Assembly (NCBI GenBank): GCA_021780225.1
Contig: JAJXZF010000069.1
Span: 1 to 64,000, forward strand
Length of the DNA: 64,000 nt
Direction of reading: 5' to 3'
DNA from: Deltaproteobacteria bacterium
Lineage (GTDB): Bacteria > Desulfobacterota > Binatia > Binatales > Binataceae
Made by a program: the position numbers and the translations under genes. Every line of letters starts with the position of its first letter. Position 1 is the first letter of the stretch. Below, piece by piece: positions 26,883 through 35,666 of the stretch. The notes below the pieces were generated by a model that saw nothing but the letters and a program-made list of their open reading frames with translations, was not told the origin of the DNA and did not search any database.

Positions 26883-28004
26883 ATGACCGGCGGCGCCAAA
26901 AAAACCGCATCGTCATGCTGTGACGCCGAGCTTGCGCAACGCGCACGCGCGCTGGTGATGGCCTACGGATGGAACGCGACGGCCTACCAGATACTCAACC
27001 CCGGAATCGATCTATGGTTCGAACCGTCGGCGCCCGCCGTGACCGGCTATATCCGGCGGGGCCATGTGATGCTGGCGGCGGGCGCTCCGATATGCGCTGA
27101 AAAGTCCCTGCCGGCGGCGACGCGCGCGTTTGAAGATTTCGCCGCGGCGAATCGATGCCGCGTCTGCTACGTGTGTGCGGCCGATCGCTTGCGCGGCCTG
27201 CTGGCGAATTCCGGCCGCCATGCGGCGATCGTGATCGGCGCGCAACCGGTCTGGAATCCCGCCCGATGGCCGTCCGTGTTGGAAGCGCATCGCTCGCTCC
27301 GCGCGCAGCTTAATCGCGCGCGCAATAAGGGCGTGCGAATCGAGCCGCTTGCGCCGGCGCGCGGATGCGAAGATCCGGAACTCGCGGCGGTGCTCGCGCG
27401 CTGGCTCGATTCGCGCGTGCTGCCGCCGCTGCATTTTCTCGTCGAGCCGCATACGCTCGCGGGCGAAGTCGCCGATCGGGTGGTGCTGGTCGCGCGCTGC
27501 GACGGCCGCGCGGTCGCGTTTCTGGTCGCTTCGCCCGCGCCCGCCCGCAACGGTTATCTGATCGAACAGGTCGCGCGCGATCCGCGCGCGCCGAATGGAA
27601 CCAGCGAACTGCTGATCGACGCGGCGATGCGCCGATTCGCCGCCGAAGGCCGCACCTACGTCACGCTGGGATTGGTCGCGCTCTCGACCCAGGCCGCGTT
27701 GGACATGAATCCGGCCTGGCTCCGGCTGATGATGCGGTTCGCGCGGGCGCACGCGAATCGTTTCTACAACTTTCGCGGCCTCGAGCGGTTTCGCGCCAAG
27801 ATGGCGCCGGACCTTTGGGAACCGATCTACTCCATCTCCAACGAAACGCGTTTTTCGATGCGCACGCTCTACGCGATTGGCGAGGCTTTCTCAGGCATTT
27901 CGCCCTGGCTCGCAATCTCGATGGCGCTGGCGCGGGCGGTCGAAATGGAGGCGCGGCGCGTTCGCCGGTTCGTCGCGATCCGGTTTGGCGGTCGCGCGGC
28001 CTGA
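26883..28004 (+). CDS. DUF2156 protein (phosphatidylglycerol lysyltransferase C-terminal-like)
   Basis: A 373-residue GNAT-fold protein resembling the soluble part of MprF/LPG synthase: ARALVMAYGWNATAYQIL, a central AQLNRARNKGVRIEP and a late FYNFRGLERFRAKMAPDLWEPIY block. Unlike MprF it has no membrane flippase part. The acceptor may be a lipid or another molecule. ATG 26883 follows an AGAGG and is preferred; the frame is open back to TTG 26802. It lies directly upstream of pqqA on the same strand with about 120 bp between, so a functional link is possible but unproven. Confidence 0.75.
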   Translation: MTGGAKKTASSCCDAELAQRARALVMAYGWNATAYQILNPGIDLWFEPSAPAVTGYIRRGHVMLAAGAPICAEKSLPAATRAFEDFAAANRCRVCYVCAADRLRGLLANSGRHAAIVIGAQPVWNPARWPSVLEAHRSLRAQLNRARNKGVRIEPLAPARGCEDPELAAVLARWLDSRVLPPLHFLVEPHTLAGEVADRVVLVARCDGRAVAFLVASPAPARNGYLIEQVARDPRAPNGTSELLIDAAMRRFAAEGRTYVTLGLVALSTQAALDMNPAWLRLMMRFARAHANRFYNFRGLERFRAKMAPDLWEPIYSISNETRFSMRTLYAIGEAFSGISPWLAISMALARAVEMEARRVRRFVAIRFGGRAA

Positions 28005-28126
28005 GCCGTCGCGCGGGCGAGCCGGATCGTCATCCGGGTGGCTTCATCAAGGCGCCCGATGTTAAAATTTCGTCACGCCGCGGTTTCGCCCCGAAGACGC
28101 CGGCGGCGAGAGCGGAGGGTCGTTTC

Positions 28127-28291
28127 ATGAGCGAGTGGCGCAAGCCTGACTTCGTTGAATTGCGTATGGACGCCGAGATTAGCTGCTACAGTTTTTTGCT
28201 CGACGACATGCGCGCTTACGGCAGCTTGCGCAAGGCGGAAGCGGCGGAGCCCGACCCGCCGCCGGCGGCGGATTCGCGGCCCTTGCGCTAA
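28127..28291 (+). CDS. pqqA: PQQ precursor peptide PqqA (with long C-terminal tail)
   Basis: A 54-residue peptide. The N-terminal half, WRKPDFVELRMDAEISCY, matches PqqA and holds the E-x3-Y pair (E17, Y21) from which PQQ is built. After Y21 comes an unusual 33-residue tail rich in Pro and acidic residues; most PqqA peptides are 22-40 residues. It is first in the pqq operon, preceded by GGAGGGT. PqqE with PqqD would crosslink Glu and Tyr; a peptidase, not encoded here, must release them. Confidence 0.85.
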   Translation: MSEWRKPDFVELRMDAEISCYSFLLDDMRAYGSLRKAEAAEPDPPPAADSRPLR

Positions 28292-28300
28292 GCGCACGTG

Positions 28301-29239
28301 ATGCGCGTCCGGATACTCGGCTCGGCCGCGGGCGGCGGATTTCCGCAATGGAATTGCCAATGCGAAAACTGCGTGCGGATGCGCCGAGGCGAAATTCGGG
28401 CGGCTCCGCGCACGCAATGTTCGATCGGTGTCAGCTCCGATGGCCGCCGCTGGCGCCTTATCAACGCAAGTCCCGATCTTCCTGCTCATCTCCGCACGCT
28501 CGCCTCGACCGCTTCGGCGCCGGCCAGTTCACGCACCGGACCGCTTGACGCGATAATCCTGACCGATGGCGAATTGGATCATTGCGCCGGACTGCTCGCG
28601 ATTCGCGAGACCGGACCGCTTGCGCTCTACTCGACGGTTGCCGTTCGCGACTGGATCTTCGGCGCGAATGCGGCCTTTTCCGCAATCTGCCGGTCCGGAC
28701 GGCTCGAATGGCGGGAATTGCCGCTGGGCGGCGGCGATGCTGATGCCGAAATCGAGGTGCGCACGGCCGGCGGCGCGGATACCGGTCTGCGCATCAGCGC
28801 GACCGCCGTCGCGGCTAAAATTCCGCGCTATGCCGGGGCCGAAGGACAGGAGCCGGAGGGCGCCGCGATCGCGTTGCGAATCCGCTCGGCCGACAGCGCC
28901 GCGGCGCTGCTCTACGCGCCCTGCTTTCGCCGGATCGATGACGCGCTGCTCGCCGCCGCGCGCCGGTCGTCATGTATCCTGCTCGACGGAAGTTTCTGGT
29001 GGGACGACGAGATGGCGCGCCGCGGAGTCGGAATGGCCACAGCGGCCGCGATGGGCCATCTGGCGATCGGCGGTTCTCACGGCAGCCTTGCGGCGTTGCG
29101 GGAATTGGACGGGATTAGAAAGATTTACACGCATATAAACAACACCAACCCGATTCTCGACGAGGCTTCGGCGGAACGCCGCCTGCTTGCCGAAGCCGGG
29201 TTCGAAATCGCCGCCGACGGAATGACGCTGGAACTGTAG
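28301..29239 (+). CDS. pqqB: PQQ biosynthesis protein PqqB
   Basis: A 312-residue MBL-fold protein with the PqqB opening VRILGSAAGGGFPQWNCQC, where CQCENC may bind zinc, then INASPDL, and ILTDGELDHCAGLL in place of the usual HxHxDH loop. PqqB is a non-heme iron hydroxylase acting on the Glu-Tyr intermediate. ATG 28301 directly follows a GTG (28298) that could also start it. The gap to pqqA is about ten bases. Confidence 0.95.
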   Translation: MRVRILGSAAGGGFPQWNCQCENCVRMRRGEIRAAPRTQCSIGVSSDGRRWRLINASPDLPAHLRTLASTASAPASSRTGPLDAIILTDGELDHCAGLLAIRETGPLALYSTVAVRDWIFGANAAFSAICRSGRLEWRELPLGGGDADAEIEVRTAGGADTGLRISATAVAAKIPRYAGAEGQEPEGAAIALRIRSADSAAALLYAPCFRRIDDALLAAARRSSCILLDGSFWWDDEMARRGVGMATAAAMGHLAIGGSHGSLAALRELDGIRKIYTHINNTNPILDEASAERRLLAEAGFEIAADGMTLEL

Positions 29240-29243
29240 TCTG

Positions 29244-29990
29244 ATGAGCGACCCGGCCACGCATCTGCCGCCCGATCCGCCCGAGCAATTTATCGCGCGG
29301 ATGCGCGCGGTCGGCGCGGTTGCGTACCACGACCGCCATCCGTTCCACCTGCTGATGCATCAGGGGAAGCTCACCCGCCGCCAGCTTCAAGCGTGGATCG
29401 AAAACCGCTTCTATTATCAATGGCGAATTCCCCGGAAGGACGCGATTATCCTGGCCAAGGCGGACGATCCCGAGTTTCGCCGCGCCTGGATCGGCCGAAT
29501 TTCCGATCATGACGGCGACGAGTCGCGCGAAGGCGGAATGCGCAAATGGCTGCGCCTCGCGCAGGCCGCCGGCCTCGATCCCGACGCGGTGCGGAGCCTC
29601 AAGCGCGTGCTGCCCGCCGCGCGCTACGCCGTCGATGCTTACGTCGAGCTGGTCGCGAGCCGTCCGCTGGTCGAAGCGGTCGCGTCGTCGCTGACCGAGC
29701 TGTTCGCGCCGGAACTGATGGCGAGCCGGGTCGTGGCGCTGGAACAGCTTTATCCGTGGCTCGATCGCGCGGGACTCGACTATTTCCGCGGACGCCTTTC
29801 CGAAGCGCCGCGCGACGCCGCCTTCGGACTGGATTTCGTCGTCCGCCATTGCACGACGCGCGCGATGCAGGATCGCGCGGTCGAAGCGCTGATCGCGAAA
29901 TGCCATATTCTCTGGAGCCTGCTCGACGCGATTCATTTCGCCTACGTCGAGCCGGGATGGACGCCGCCGCTATGGAACGCCGCGGAATGA
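29244..29990 (+). CDS. pqqC: Pyrroloquinoline-quinone synthase PqqC
   Basis: A 248-residue helical cofactorless oxidase. The blocks YHDRHPFHLLMHQGKLTRRQLQAWIENR (seen in pieces, residues about 29-56), FYYQWRIPRKDAIILAK and a C-terminal CHILWSLLDAIHFAYV are typical. It performs ring closure and the final eight-electron oxidation to PQQ. It starts four bases after pqqB and its TGA overlaps the pqqD ATG. Confidence 0.97.
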   Translation: MSDPATHLPPDPPEQFIARMRAVGAVAYHDRHPFHLLMHQGKLTRRQLQAWIENRFYYQWRIPRKDAIILAKADDPEFRRAWIGRISDHDGDESREGGMRKWLRLAQAAGLDPDAVRSLKRVLPAARYAVDAYVELVASRPLVEAVASSLTELFAPELMASRVVALEQLYPWLDRAGLDYFRGRLSEAPRDAAFGLDFVVRHCTTRAMQDRAVEALIAKCHILWSLLDAIHFAYVEPGWTPPLWNAAE

Positions 29991-30262
29991 ACTCGGATGC
30001 CGGCGGCGCATGGCGTCCGCGGCTGGCGGCCGGCGTGCGGATTCGCGTCGATCCGGCGGACGGCCGCGAACGGCTGCTTTTTCCTGAAGCCGCGCTGGAG
30101 TTGAACGAAACCGCGGCCGCGATCATCCGGCTTTGCGACGGGCGCCGCGCGCTCGCGGAGATCGTGCGCGAACTCGCCGGACAATTTGGCGACGCGACCG
30201 CGCTCGCGCGGGAAACCGAAGAATTTCTCGCCGCGATGCGCGAACGGCGGCTCGTCGAGTGA
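29987..30262 (+). CDS. pqqD: PQQ biosynthesis peptide chaperone PqqD
   Basis: A 91-residue RRE-domain protein. RPRLAAGVRIRVDPADGRERLLFPE, read in pieces, and LNETAAAIIRLCDGRRALAEIV match PqqD. It presents PqqA to the radical SAM enzyme PqqE. The start overlaps the pqqC stop (ATGA) and the stop overlaps the pqqE GTG (GTGA), so C-D-E are translationally coupled. Confidence 0.95.
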   Translation: MNSDAGGAWRPRLAAGVRIRVDPADGRERLLFPEAALELNETAAAIIRLCDGRRALAEIVRELAGQFGDATALARETEEFLAAMRERRLVE

Positions 30263-31362
30263 ATCCGCCGCCTCCGCCGCGTTCGCTGGTCGCCGAGCTG
30301 ACCTATCGATGCCCGCTCGGTTGCCTGTACTGTTCCAATCCAGTCGAGTTGGCGAAAAGCCGCGCGGAATTATCCACGGCGGATTGGTCGCGCGCGTTCG
30401 CGCAGGCCGCCGCGCTCGGCGTTATGCAGCTCCATCTGACGGGCGGCGAGCCGCTGCTCCGCGATGATCTGACCGAACTTGCCGCGGCGGCCCGCGCTTG
30501 CGACCTGTATATCAACCTCATCACCAGCGGCGCCGGGCTGAACGAAGCGCGGCTTGATGCGCTCCGCGCCGCGGGGCTCGATCATGTGCAATTAAGCCTG
30601 CAGGACGCCGGCGAAGCCGGAGCGGATTACGTCGCCGGAGTCCGGACGCATCGGCGGAAGATCGCGACGGCGCGCATGATCGCGCGCCTGAAAATCCCGC
30701 TGACGCTGAATTTCGTCGTCCATCGGCTGAATCTCGATCGGGTCGGCGCGATGATCGATCTGGCCGCGGAACTGGGCGCGCGGCGCGTCGAGCTGGCGAG
30801 CGCGCAATTCCACGGATGGGCGCTGCTCAACCGGGCGCATCTGATGCCCGCGCGGGAGCAGAATGATCGCGCCGAGGAAATCGTGCGTGCGGCCGCCGAA
30901 CGCTTGCGCGGCGTGATCGAAGTCGTTTTCGTCCGCAACGACTATCTGGCCGGACGGCCCAAGCCATGCATGGGCGGATGGGGCCGCGGCACGATCGTGA
31001 TCGATCCGGCAGGTCGCGCGATGCCGTGTCAGGCGGCGGCGTCGATTCGAGGACTGGAATTTCCAGACGTGCGATCGGCCACGCTGGAGGAGATCTGGCG
31101 CGATTCGCCGGTCTTCAACGCCTTCCGCGGCTATGACTGGATGAAAGAGCCGTGTCGGAGCTGTCCCGAACGCGAGCGGGACTTCGGCGGATGCCGCTGT
31201 CAGGCGTTCGCGCTGGCCGGCGACGCCACGGCGACCGATCCCGCCTGCGCGCTCTCGCCGCATCATCGGACGGTCCTTGCCGCCCGCACTGAAAGCCCGG
31301 CGTCGAGCGAACCGATTTACCGCGCGGCCGAAGGCGGCCGCGCCGCTTTCTCCCGGCAATAA
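30259..31362 (+). CDS. pqqE: PqqA peptide cyclase PqqE (radical SAM/SPASM)
   Basis: A 367-residue radical SAM enzyme. The N-terminal ELTYRCPLGCLYCSNP holds the CxxxCxxC cluster ligands, LTGGEPLL follows, and the SPASM tail carries the extra Cys set (MPCQAAASI, CRSCPERERDFGGCRCQAFALAGD). It forms the C-C bond between Glu and Tyr of PqqA. The GTG at 30259 is chosen because of the overlap with pqqD; the frame is open further upstream without coding character. Last gene of the pqq operon; no pqqF or PQQ-dependent dehydrogenase is in the window. Confidence 0.96.
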   Translation: MNPPPPPRSLVAELTYRCPLGCLYCSNPVELAKSRAELSTADWSRAFAQAAALGVMQLHLTGGEPLLRDDLTELAAAARACDLYINLITSGAGLNEARLDALRAAGLDHVQLSLQDAGEAGADYVAGVRTHRRKIATARMIARLKIPLTLNFVVHRLNLDRVGAMIDLAAELGARRVELASAQFHGWALLNRAHLMPAREQNDRAEEIVRAAAERLRGVIEVVFVRNDYLAGRPKPCMGGWGRGTIVIDPAGRAMPCQAAASIRGLEFPDVRSATLEEIWRDSPVFNAFRGYDWMKEPCRSCPERERDFGGCRCQAFALAGDATATDPACALSPHHRTVLAARTESPASSEPIYRAAEGGRAAFSRQ

Positions 31363-31437
31363 TTCAGCAAACGGTTGAGCGCCCGCGGCGCCGGCTTTAG
31401 CGCCTCGTTCGGCGTGCGAATGCGCCGTACCGATCGA

Positions 31438-32157
31438 TCATCCGCGGTGTGCGGCAAGGAACGCGCGGGTGCGGGCGACGGCGGCGCCGGCCACGTCGGG
31501 CGTTTTCCATTTTTCGATCATTTCCACGCGCGGCGCGAGCGCGCCGATTTCGCGTGAAACCGGCGCCGGATGATAAAGATCGTCGCCCGCCAGCACCAAC
31601 AGCGGCGTTGCGCAGTCGCGGACGAAATCGCGATCGACGGAAAAGACGAAATCTCCGCCGTACATCCGCTCGCGGAAGCTGGCGCAGGCCGGCTCGGCGA
31701 GATTCGGCCGCTCGCGCCGCAACTCTTTCGCCCAGCCGTCGAACATCTCGTGGAACGCGGCGCGATTTTCGTGCAAGCCGATCGGATTTTGCAGCACGGC
31801 CGCGCTCACCCGTTTGGGCGCCGCCTTGATTACGCCGAGGCAATAGGACGATCCGATGCATCCGCCCATCAAATGGCAGCGGTCGATTTTCAGATGATCG
31901 AGCAGGGCCAGATGGTCGGTGGCGTAGGTCTCCCATCCGTCGCTCGCGCCGACCGGCGCATGCGAGCGGCCGGCGTTGCGCTGGTCCATCGCGATGACGC
32001 GGAAGTCGTTGGCGAATTCTTTGGTCGGATCGAACGGACTTCTGTGCCAGAACTCGATGCTCGAGCGCATCCCGCCCGGCGCGAACAGCAGGATTGGATA
32101 GCCCGATCCGAATTCTTCGTAATAGAGCGAAATTCCGCCGCGTTCGTATACCGGCAT
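31438..32157 (-). CDS. Alpha/beta-hydrolase with Cys at the nucleophile elbow
   Basis: A 239-residue alpha/beta-hydrolase: YEEFGSGYPILLFAPGGMRS (oxyanion region), VIAMDQRNAGRS, and the elbow HLMGGCIGSSY where the usual G-x-S-x-G reads G-G-C-I-G. LLVLAGDDLYHP supplies the acid. The catalytic histidine is not obvious; HRG at the very end is a candidate. Dienelactone hydrolases also use Cys, but this is not in that family by its other motifs. Substrate unknown. It converges with pqqE. Confidence 0.8.
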   Translation of the reverse strand: MPVYERGGISLYYEEFGSGYPILLFAPGGMRSSIEFWHRSPFDPTKEFANDFRVIAMDQRNAGRSHAPVGASDGWETYATDHLALLDHLKIDRCHLMGGCIGSSYCLGVIKAAPKRVSAAVLQNPIGLHENRAAFHEMFDGWAKELRRERPNLAEPACASFRERMYGGDFVFSVDRDFVRDCATPLLVLAGDDLYHPAPVSREIGALAPRVEMIEKWKTPDVAGAAVARTRAFLAAHRG

Positions 32158-32213
32158 CGTAGATACTCCGTGGTTCCTCCGCGCGCCGCTCAGCGGGTAG
32201 TTTTAACGCCGAA

Positions 32214-32432
32214 TCACGATTCGGGACGAAGGACGGTTTCGACAGTAAAGCCCGCGGCGCTGTCGCCAGGACGATAGTTCAGCAGTTCAAAGCCAATCAC
32301 TTTTCCGTCGGCGTCTTTCATCAGAACGACTTCGTCGGCGGTTTCCTCGCAAACGCTTTCCTTGGCGGGATCGTCGAACCATACGGTGAGCGTGCGGCCG
32401 GCGAGATCGCGAATCACTTTGATTTTTTCCAT
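32214..32432 (-). CDS. DUF2283 protein, probable antitoxin-like partner
   Basis: A 72-residue protein with the DUF2283 pattern: RTLTVWFDDP, ETADEVVLMKDADGKVIGFELLNY. It starts at ATG 32432 behind a GGGAGAAG site and overlaps the end of an upstream reading frame by about 19 bases, as in toxin-antitoxin pairs. DUF2283 proteins are often found with a small nuclease-fold protein. Here that partner is interrupted. Function unproven. Confidence 0.8.
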   Translation of the reverse strand: MEKIKVIRDLAGRTLTVWFDDPAKESVCEETADEVVLMKDADGKVIGFELLNYRPGDSAAGFTVETVLRPES

Positions 32433-32755
32433 ATTTCTTCTCCCGCCTTGATCGCGTCTGTCGGATAAGCGGTGACGAGAAAGCCTTCATCATTTTGACG
32501 CCGGGCCACCGCGCAAATCCAGCGCGCCGGACCACCTCGATAAAAGAGGAAAACGTCGCCGGCCTTGCGGCTGCGCCTTATTTCGTCGGGATCGCGAAGA
32601 GCGTTTTTGGCGTCATCGGCCCGCTACGCCATCGCCGGATGTTTTTCGGACGCGATAAACTTCCAGTATGCGGCGGTGCATCTGACCGAAAAACCGATCG
32701 GCGTTGCGACCTCGAAAAGCACAGCGCCGCCGTTCCGCTTTGCTTCTTTGGCCAC
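32414..32755 (-). pseudogene. Partner of DUF2283 interrupted by a TAG codon (nuclease-fold-like)
   Basis: From GTG 32755 a frame encodes VAKEAKRNGGAVLFEV, IGFSVRCTAAYWKFIASEKH and PAMA, then TAG (32624-32626). It continues in the same frame with DDAKNALRDPDEIRRS, VFLFYRGGPARWICAV and GFLVTAYPTDAIKAGEEIW before TGA at 32414-32416. The two halves join into one recognisable domain of about 113 residues, of the kind seen upstream of DUF2283 genes. No frameshift is needed, so one nonsense codon is the only lesion. The start is uncertain. Confidence 0.7.
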
Positions 32756-32830
32756 GTTGTTTCCGAGCCGCTATTCTTCCGGCCTCCAGAGTGCGGCCCA
32801 AACAGGCCCGCGACCGGCGCGCCAGGATGA

Positions 32831-34021
32831 TTAGCGCGACTTGGGCAGGCCGAGCACGCGCTCGGCTATGATGTTGCGCTGGATCTCGGACGTGCCGCCT
32901 TCGATCGTATTCGCCCGCGAGCGCAGAAAATGATGCTGCCAGCGGCCGTTCTGGATCGCGTGCGCCGATCCGCGCATCAACTGGCCTGCCGGCCCTTCCA
33001 GCGCCATCGCGAATTCCTGCATCCGCTGGTTCAGTTCGGACCATGCGAGCTTCGAAATCGATCCGACCGGCCCGGGATCGCCGCCTTTCAGAATTTTCGA
33101 GAAGGTGCGGTAGGCGGTGAACCGCATCATCTCCAGTTCGACGAAGAATTGCGCAAGCTGCTGGCGGATCAGCGGATCTTTCGTGGCGGGCGCGCCATTG
33201 CGAAGCGTCGCGCGCGCCAGATCCACGATTTCGTCGAAAATAATTCGATAGCGCATCACGCCCGCCAGCGCTGCGGTGCCGCGCTCGTTCATCAACGTGG
33301 TGGTCGCCACGCGCCATCCGTCGTTGATCCCGCCCAGCAGATTGGCGCGCGGCACGCGCACGTCCTCGAAGAACATCTCATTGAATTCGGACTCGCCGGT
33401 CATTTGGCGCAGTGGCTTGACCGTGATGCCGGGGCTTTTCATATCGACGAGCAGGTAGCTCAGTCCGCGATGCTTCGGCGCGTCGGGATCGGTGCGCACC
33501 AGCAGCATGCACCAGTCGGCGACATGGCCGAGCGTGGTCCAGACTTTCTGGCCGTTGACGATAAACTCGTCGCCGCTGAGTTCGGCGCGGGTGCGCAGGG
33601 AGGCGACGTCGGAGCCGGAATTCGGCTCGGAAAATCCCTGGCACCAGATCTCCTCGCAGCTCAGAATTTTCGGCAGATAGCGTTTTTTCTGTTCCTCGCT
33701 GCCGTAGGTGATGATGGTCGGACCAGCCATCGCGAGTCCCAGCACGTTGAGCGGCGCCGGCGCGCGCATCCGCGCGATCTCTTCGTTGAAAATCGCCATC
33801 TCGACTTGCGAGGCGCCTTGGCCGCCGTATTCCTTCGGCCACGCCATCCCGAGCAAGCCGCCGTCATAGAGCCGGCGCTGCCAATCCTTCAGAAATTCAA
33901 GCGTGCCCACGCCATGCGGCCGAAAGCCCGGCTCGCCCCATCCGGGGGGCAGGTTGTCGCGCAGGAATTTTTTGACGCGAGCGCGAAACTCTTCCTGTTC
34001 GGGGGTGAATCCCAAGTCCAT
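32831..34021 (-). CDS. Acyl-CoA dehydrogenase, second copy
   Basis: A 396-residue flavoprotein closely related to the one at 20699: EIWCQGFSEPNSGSDVAS, VNGQKVWTTLGHVADWCMLL, ITVKPLRQMTGESEFNEMFF and a C-terminal GTSEIQRNIIAERVLGLPKS. It dehydrogenates an unknown acyl-CoA with ETF as acceptor. ATG 34021 (MDLGFTPEQEEF) is the natural start; an ATG at 34069 adds 16 unlikely residues. The ferritin-like gene lies upstream on the same strand. Confidence 0.93.
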   Translation of the reverse strand: MDLGFTPEQEEFRARVKKFLRDNLPPGWGEPGFRPHGVGTLEFLKDWQRRLYDGGLLGMAWPKEYGGQGASQVEMAIFNEEIARMRAPAPLNVLGLAMAGPTIITYGSEEQKKRYLPKILSCEEIWCQGFSEPNSGSDVASLRTRAELSGDEFIVNGQKVWTTLGHVADWCMLLVRTDPDAPKHRGLSYLLVDMKSPGITVKPLRQMTGESEFNEMFFEDVRVPRANLLGGINDGWRVATTTLMNERGTAALAGVMRYRIIFDEIVDLARATLRNGAPATKDPLIRQQLAQFFVELEMMRFTAYRTFSKILKGGDPGPVGSISKLAWSELNQRMQEFAMALEGPAGQLMRGSAHAIQNGRWQHHFLRSRANTIEGGTSEIQRNIIAERVLGLPKSR

Positions 34022-34076
34022 CGCGAAGCCCTCTCTCGCATCGCCGCCGCGCCGTACAGCCGGCCGCACGGCGCCA

Positions 34077-34502
34077 TTACAGCTTGTTCATGATCCGAAT
34101 CAGCTCGGCGCGGCCCCATTCGACTTCGAACCGATGCCGCTTCGCCATCCGCCGCAACTGATCGGCGATCGGGCCGTCCTGCGGCGCGATCGCCAGCGCT
34201 TCTTCGACTTTGCGCGCGCCCCATTCTTCGCCGCGGATCAGCAGTTTCAACCGGTCCGCCAAAACTCCGGCGGCGGCGACTTTCGCGGCGAACGGCCCGA
34301 TTTGGCCTGACGGTTGGCCGCCGTTAGCGCGGATAAGTTGTTCCAGCGCGAATGCGGTCGCGGCTTCGTCTTCACGCGAAGTGGCGAGCAGGCGGCGCAG
34401 CTCGTCGTTTTCGACTTCGCCGAGCAATTGGTCGAGCGCGGCGACGCCCGCGCGCTCGCTTTCGAGCAGCAGATTCAAAATTTGCTCGAGCGCCGGGCCC
34501 AC
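34077..34502 (-). CDS. Ferritin-like four-helix protein (DUF6306-like)
   Basis: A 141-residue all-helical protein with Glu residues spaced as in ferritin-like bundles: ILNLLLESERAGVAALDQLL, EDEAATAFALEQLI, EEWGARKVEEAL and a C-terminal RHRFEVEWGRAELI. This resembles small ferritin-like proteins of unknown function. A metal site is possible but cannot be proven from sequence. It sits between the acyl-CoA dehydrogenase and the DHH phosphoesterase. Confidence 0.6.
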   Translation of the reverse strand: MGPALEQILNLLLESERAGVAALDQLLGEVENDELRRLLATSREDEAATAFALEQLIRANGGQPSGQIGPFAAKVAAAGVLADRLKLLIRGEEWGARKVEEALAIAPQDGPIADQLRRMAKRHRFEVEWGRAELIRIMNKL

Positions 34503-34566
34503 GGCGCGAATCTACAAGCCGGTCGGCGGCTTAGCAAGGGAAGTTCGCGGCGCCGCCGGATGGCGA

Positions 34567-35544
34567 TCAGGCGTCGCTTTCGAGCCGCGCGCCAAGCAAA
34601 TCGGCGAGCAGTTCCGCCGGCGCCCGCTTCGCCTCATCGACCGCGAAGCCGGCCGCGGCCGCATGGCCGCCGCCGCCGAAGGTGCGCGCGAGCCGGGAAA
34701 GATCGACCTCGCAATCGGCGCTGCGCCGCAGGCTGACGCCCAGGCTGCGCAGATCAAACAGCGCGATTATCGTGCGCGTCTGCCCTTCGTAGAGTTTCGC
34801 CGCAACCTCGCTGCTGTAGCCCATGCAACAGGCGGAACGGATGCGCAGGCCGTTGCCGAGCGGCCGTTGGACCATCGTGGCCCGCGCGATCTCGAAGCTT
34901 TTATCCATCGCCTTGCGTCCGGCGTCGAGCGCGAGCCTGAGCTTGCGGCTCATCACCGGTTCTTCGAGCCGGACGATCTCGCGGTACGATTCGATTCCGC
35001 CGAGCGTTTGCACGGCGAGCGCCCAGTCGGCGGAGTCAGGGATTTGATGGATCCAGCGGTCGTGATCGTCGGCGATCGCGGCGAACGGGAAGAATCGTTC
35101 GAATTCGGCCAGCTTTTCGGTTTCGCCCCGCTCTTCGGCCAGTTGTTTCAGGAAATTGAAGGTCAGGCGCGCCGCCGAGAATTCTTCCGAGAGCAACCGG
35201 CCGGTGAATGGAACGTCGAATTCGGGCGCGTCGGCCCGGGCCACGGCGGTGCGATGATGATCGACCCAATAAGCGCGCGCTCCGGCGCGGATCAGGTTGG
35301 TCAGATGAGCGGCGGTCGCGGTCGTGGTCCAGGACAGGTCGGTAATCCAGTATTCGTCCAGGTCGCCGCGCTCGCGCGGCCGCAGCGCCTGGAGCACGCG
35401 GTCGCTGTCGCCGTTGGCCGCGAGGAAGGCGACCACCCGTTGATCTTTGTAATAACGTTCGATCGCCGCCGCCGCGACCACGCCGTCGAGGCATGACGGG
35501 CCGTGGCTGACGATCTGGATCGTGCGGCGCGGTATCTTTGGCAT
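34567..35544 (-). CDS. DHH/DHHA1-family phosphoesterase
   Basis: A 325-residue protein. The N-terminal DHH domain has SHGPSCLDGVVAA, ITDLSWTT and YWVDHHRTA (D95-H96-H97). The C-terminal DHHA1 domain ends with the glycine-rich RTFGGGGHAAAAGFAV. Relatives include NrnA-type nanoRNA/pAp phosphatases and c-di-AMP hydrolases. The exact nucleotide substrate is not determinable here. It is transcribed away from pcnB. Confidence 0.85.
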   Translation of the reverse strand: MPKIPRRTIQIVSHGPSCLDGVVAAAAIERYYKDQRVVAFLAANGDSDRVLQALRPRERGDLDEYWITDLSWTTTATAAHLTNLIRAGARAYWVDHHRTAVARADAPEFDVPFTGRLLSEEFSAARLTFNFLKQLAEERGETEKLAEFERFFPFAAIADDHDRWIHQIPDSADWALAVQTLGGIESYREIVRLEEPVMSRKLRLALDAGRKAMDKSFEIARATMVQRPLGNGLRIRSACCMGYSSEVAAKLYEGQTRTIIALFDLRSLGVSLRRSADCEVDLSRLARTFGGGGHAAAAGFAVDEAKRAPAELLADLLGARLESDA

Positions 35545-35666
35545 AGCCCGTTAGTGTACGAGATTCGGGCGCGGCGCGCGATGCGGGTTGAGCTTAAGGC
35601 GATAAACGAAGGTTCATGGCGCGCGATGCGGTGAAGATTTCACTATAACGTGCTAAGTTCCCTCAA

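Noticed and set aside
32495-32830. Plus-strand ORF over the DUF2283 partner region
   Set aside because: The minus strand holds a recognisable domain in one frame apart from a single TAG, which explains the region better.
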